Shown piece by piece: positions 61,089 through 64,000 of a stretch of 64,000 nt of DNA. Below the pieces are notes generated by a model. It was not told the DNA's origin and searched no databases. It saw only the letters and a program-made list of their open reading frames with translations. Position 1 is the first letter of the stretch. Every line of letters begins with the position of its first letter. This DNA comes from Planctomycetia bacterium. GTDB taxonomy: Bacteria; Planctomycetota; UBA8108; SXIK01. Position numbers and translations under genes: made by a program. The stretch is from contig SXIK01000166.1 in the NCBI GenBank assembly GCA_005772855.1, forward strand, positions 1 to 64,000, written 5' to 3'.

Positions 61089-61258
61089 GGTTTCTCCAGC
61101 TTGGCTACGCCTTGCGGCTGCGGAAAGGAGACTGTGAGCAAGGAACCTACACCGCTCGCCAAAGTCGGCCAGGCGAATCATGCGTTTTCCTGGGAGCTCT
61201 TCTCTCCCTGGGTGCTGACGGCGGCGGTCGAGAGTAGACAGCGCAAACTGCGACTTCC

Positions 61259-62014
61259 TCAGAGGTAGCTCGGGTTCTTGACCGCTCTGCACAGTATGAC
61301 AGCACCGCGTGCCGGGGAAACTCGTTGCCCGATGGCCTCGACTCGTTGGTAAAGACTGCGCAATAGAAAAGAGGAAACGGGAGGGAAGTGGACGATGGTG
61401 CGCGCTTCTTGCACCGCTAGACCCGCGGCGTGAATCTGGGATCGTAAATGCTCCATCTTGAAGAAGGAGCCGCGGTAGTAGGATCGGCGGCTGAAGGGTC
61501 GGCGCAGGCGTCGAGCGAACTCCCAGAGACTTCGGCGGTTGAGGACCCCGATGATCGCGACACCCGAAGGGACCAGCACGCGGGCGATCTCTCGAAAGGC
61601 TTCCGCAGGGTTTTCGACGAACTCCAGGCAATTCACGCAGAGAGCCACCTGGAATTGCTCACTGCGAAACGGCAGCGCCTCCACGGACCCAGCAACGGCG
61701 AAGAGAGATCGTCCTCCACTCCGGGCTCGAGCTTTGGCGCGGCGAGCCATTTCAAAGGAGCAATCGGCCCCAACCACTCTTGAGTCGTCGGGAAACAGTC
61801 TCTCCGCCACGAGCCCGGGACCACAGCCTATATCCAGGGCTTTGGTTCGAGGAACCTCGGCAATCCATGGGATGAGAATGCGTTGAATGCACGCGAGGTA
61901 GGCTTGGCCCAAAGGAGACGTGTACCACCGCTCGTAAGCGCTTGGCTCGTTCCAATCTTCCCGGAGATGTTCGGTCCGTGAATCCATGGGCAGGAGTGTA
62001 CCGCCGGGCTGCAT
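61259..62014 (-). CDS. Class I SAM-dependent methyltransferase (UbiE-like)
   Basis: 251 residues from the ATG at 62014, with CGAGG just upstream; the internal ATG 61987 has no ribosome site. Motif I ALDIGCGPGLVAERLF, GADCSFEMARRAK, then GSVEALPFRSEQFQVALCVNCLEFV and LVPSGVAIIGVLN are the standard methyltransferase series. The aromatic DVLEH motif is changed to NCLEF. The N-terminal YERWYTSPLG is typical of small-molecule methyltransferases. The substrate is unknown. It is divergent from the beta-barrel gene at 62227 and co-directional with the MFS gene. Confidence 0.9.
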   Translation of the reverse strand: MQPGGTLLPMDSRTEHLREDWNEPSAYERWYTSPLGQAYLACIQRILIPWIAEVPRTKALDIGCGPGLVAERLFPDDSRVVGADCSFEMARRAKARARSGGRSLFAVAGSVEALPFRSEQFQVALCVNCLEFVENPAEAFREIARVLVPSGVAIIGVLNRRSLWEFARRLRRPFSRRSYYRGSFFKMEHLRSQIHAAGLAVQEARTIVHFPPVSSFLLRSLYQRVEAIGQRVSPARGAVILCRAVKNPSYL

Positions 62015-62226
62015 AAACCTCGCTACCCGACGCCCTCATGGCGCCAGCATCTCGGCGAGAAAAAAACTGTTTAACGTGAGCCTGCGGAGATCGTCAGGCG
62101 CTGGAGGCAGGGTGCTAACGGCAAAACACTTCTCCGATGGCAACGATACGACCGACTGCGCATGGGCGTGCTGGCTGTGAGTGAATAGTTCTCGTCCGCC
62201 CCCGCGTCCAGTAGAATCCAACGCCC

Positions 62227-63528
62227 ATGCTCCCGCTCAGCTTTGCCCCTCGCGCCGCTCTTTTCCTCCTCCCTCTGGCCCGGCTGGCCACTCCTGTGGT
62301 GGCGGACGGTGACGGGACTCTGCGAGCCCTGGAGGCGCCGGGAGAGGCGTACCGCTCGCCGCTGGCAGGTGAGGGGTTTTACACCCGTGTCTTCGGCCGT
62401 GACGTCACTGTCGAGCCGCGCGACCGGCGCAGGGTCAGCGCGTGGGATGCGGGCCTGGTATCAATCGTTCCGCGTGTCGGTGACGTGAATACCTTTCCTT
62501 TCGCCTCGCTCTACCTCTGGCGACGCCCGGACGAAGACACGCTGCTACGAGTGGTGACCATTGGCCTCTACAACGACATCTACTACGCCAAGTCGACGGA
62601 GTCTCTTGGGCCCTTCGAGGGCATCCTGACCCTGAACAGCTTCACTTCGCCCGCGGCGCAGGCGGAGAGCCTCGAAGGCGAGCAGATCGACGACGAGGAG
62701 CTTTACTGGGGCAATATCCGACCTGGCGTTGGTCTTGGCTATCGCAAGAGCCTGGAGTGGCCGGGTCACCAGGACAACATGTTCGCGCTGTCCTTGATCG
62801 GCGAGCCCGGCTTCCTCTACTTCGACTCTGCGCACGAGACCTCGCCCGCGTACATTGAGCCACAGGATACCTTCGAGGGCCGCTTGCGCCTCCTGGCACG
62901 GCTGGATTTGCTCGAGCGAAACTTGCTGGAGCTCCCGCACCGGGGACTGGCGACGGGCGGTGAGCTTGGCCATGGGTACCGCGCCGACTGGGACGACTGG
63001 GGCATCCATGGTCGTGAGTCGGGGAACGATCCTGACTACGTGTACGTCACCGGCTACATCGTCGGCTCCTGCCAGGTTCCGTTTCTCGGGAACGACCGCC
63101 ACCATCTTGTCGGATCCTTTCACGGCGGCGTGGGCGATGGCCTTGACCGCTTCAGCGGACTTCGGATCGGCGGTGGGCCTACCGGAGAGGACTACGAGGC
63201 CATTTCGCGCGCCACCATCCCCGGCGCCACGCTCGATGAGTTTCAGACAGAGCGTTACGCCGTGGCCATTGCCGAGTATCGCTGGGAGCCGATTTTCTTC
63301 ACCTTCCTGAGCGTGCGCGCCTCCGTGGCCCATGTCGATCGTGAACGGCTGAGGGATGGTGGCATCGAGCGCCAGGACGATGTCCTCACCTCCATCGGCT
63401 GTCGGATTACGACGGGTTTCGTCTTCAGCACTCGGTTGCAGCTTGACTACAACTATCAGACGGGTGTCCTCCGAGACGGAGACCACGGTGGCCACGAGGT
63501 GGTCCTGCATCTGTCAGGCAACTTATAG
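62227..63528 (+). CDS. Predicted outer-membrane beta-barrel protein
   Basis: 433 residues. Residues 1-27 are a signal peptide ending PVVADG. The remainder alternates hydrophobic and polar residues in strands of about ten, rich in Tyr, Trp, Phe and Gly (for example LLRVVTIGLYNDIYYA, FALSLIGEPGFLYFD, FVFSTRLQLDYNYQTG), and ends in a strand (EVVLHLSGNL) without the terminal Phe of classical porins. Loops are Asp/Gly-rich. This is the look of a 14-16-stranded outer-membrane barrel; the family is not recognised. Its start has no strong ribosome site. It faces a divergent methyltransferase gene across 212 bp. Confidence 0.7.
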   Translation: MLPLSFAPRAALFLLPLARLATPVVADGDGTLRALEAPGEAYRSPLAGEGFYTRVFGRDVTVEPRDRRRVSAWDAGLVSIVPRVGDVNTFPFASLYLWRRPDEDTLLRVVTIGLYNDIYYAKSTESLGPFEGILTLNSFTSPAAQAESLEGEQIDDEELYWGNIRPGVGLGYRKSLEWPGHQDNMFALSLIGEPGFLYFDSAHETSPAYIEPQDTFEGRLRLLARLDLLERNLLELPHRGLATGGELGHGYRADWDDWGIHGRESGNDPDYVYVTGYIVGSCQVPFLGNDRHHLVGSFHGGVGDGLDRFSGLRIGGGPTGEDYEAISRATIPGATLDEFQTERYAVAIAEYRWEPIFFTFLSVRASVAHVDRERLRDGGIERQDDVLTSIGCRITTGFVFSTRLQLDYNYQTGVLRDGDHGGHEVVLHLSGNL

Positions 63529-63738
63529 CTGCCCGTGCTACAGGTACCTCGGTGGCTCCAGAGCCCAAGCCGATTGCTGCCACGAAGGCAAACTTTCGAT
63601 TTCTTTGGGCGCATGGAACCTTTGTCCGGCTGTTGAATCGTGCAAGTCCGGGCAAATTGGAAGATACTTGGGCTTCACGGGAAGGACTCCATCCTCCCTC
63701 TGTGTGACGATCAACAAACTTGCCCTGGAGGCTTGACC

Positions 63739-64000
63739 ATGAACCGCCGAGAAGCCCTACAGTCTCTTCTTGCAGCCGGAAGCTCGCTCGTGTTGGCCAA
63801 GTCGAAACTGTATGCCGCCGAGACTACCGGCACCCCTCTCTGTTATACCCAGGAATGGAAGCGCAGCCGGCCTGACTACGTCCTTTACCTCCCTCCAGAG
63901 CCTCTCGGCGACGACGGCGACAACGAGCATCTCTTGATCGTTGAAACCCCGAAGGGCGATCTGCTGGCCTTCTGGTGTCAAGGCGAGTACGAAATGTCAC
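63739..64000 (+). CDS. Tat-signal exported protein, sialidase/BNR-like, cut by window edge
   Basis: ATG at 63739 with GGAGG 8 bp upstream; 87 codons are inside the window. The N-terminus MNRREALQSLLAAGSSLVLA is a twin-arginine-type signal, ending near YAAET. The mature start, with YTQEWKRSRPDYVLYLPP and a DNEHLLIVETPKGDLLAFW strand, resembles the first propeller blade of planctomycete sialidase-like (BNR) proteins. The catalytic part lies outside the window, so the assignment is tentative. Confidence 0.6.
   Translation, partial: MNRREALQSLLAAGSSLVLAKSKLYAAETTGTPLCYTQEWKRSRPDYVLYLPPEPLGDDGDNEHLLIVETPKGDLLAFWCQGEYEMS

Noticed and set aside
1-64000. CRISPR arrays, insertion sequences, prophage genes, rRNA
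   Set aside because: No spaced direct repeats, transposase motifs, phage structural genes or rRNA segments were found on reading the sequence and its translations.

Overview
The window looks like the chromosome of a GC-rich, Gram-negative bacterium, most probably a Planctomycetota member or close relative. The case rests on gene content: Tat-exported Gfo/Idh/MocA oxidoreductases, secreted HEAT-repeat proteins with a lectin-like tail, an NPCBM protein, FG-GAP lipoproteins, several ECF-type sigma factors next to Ser/Thr kinases or very large membrane proteins, DUF4388 and FHA proteins, and a Tat-signal protein resembling sialidases at the right edge. I see no rRNA, tRNA, CRISPR array, insertion sequence or phage genes. 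Lineage is an inference from content only.

Layout. 1-5757: two divergent, mirror-image modules, each a Gfo/Idh/MocA oxidoreductase followed by a HEAT-repeat exoprotein (the left one cut by the window edge). 5869-9979: an orphan Hpt protein, then a leftward operon glutamine synthetase-like ligase > class I amidotransferase (PuuD-like) > SDR, which resembles a gamma-glutamyl-polyamine pathway, with a DUF4388 protein upstream. 10441-14725: a DksA/TraR zinc-finger protein, a small membrane protein, and a large sensor histidine kinase whose phospho-acceptor histidine appears to be replaced by cysteine. 15197-16642: an orphan beta-class DNA methyltransferase.

16852-26996 is a tightly coupled signalling operon: ECF sigma factor, membrane Ser/Thr kinase (reading frame broken at a run of five C), lipoprotein, FHA protein and FG-GAP lipoprotein, the later genes joined by ATGA overlaps. 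27169-29505 holds a small FG-GAP-like ORF, a second ECF sigma factor (GTGA overlap) and a secreted phytase-like esterase. 29557-33981 is a leftward operon: lactate permease, MBL-fold hydrolase, SppA protease. 34252-42095 is another coupled set: NPCBM exoprotein, FMN reductase, a third ECF sigma factor and a 1481-residue membrane protein with a PQQ-like propeller, the likely regulator of that sigma factor.

42845-49339 encodes a single giant protein (transglutaminase-like, DUF4011, superfamily 1 helicase, MTES_1575-type nuclease, DUF3320), a probable stand-alone anti-phage defence gene, next to the wreck of a methyltransferase gene. 49495-58996 is a surface-polysaccharide cluster: a GT9-methyltransferase fusion, a capsule-type glycosyltransferase, a methyltransferase, Wzm/Wzt-type ABC exporter, and convergent FkbM and TylF-like methyltransferases. 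The right end carries an MFS transporter, a small ORF, a methyltransferase, an outer-membrane beta-barrel protein and the start of a Tat-exported protein.

The most unusual items are the frameshifted sigma-kinase-FHA-FG-GAP operon, the histidine-less sensor kinase, the giant defence-type helicase with an intact papain-like triad, the sigma factor/giant propeller pair and the mirrored oxidoreductase/HEAT modules.
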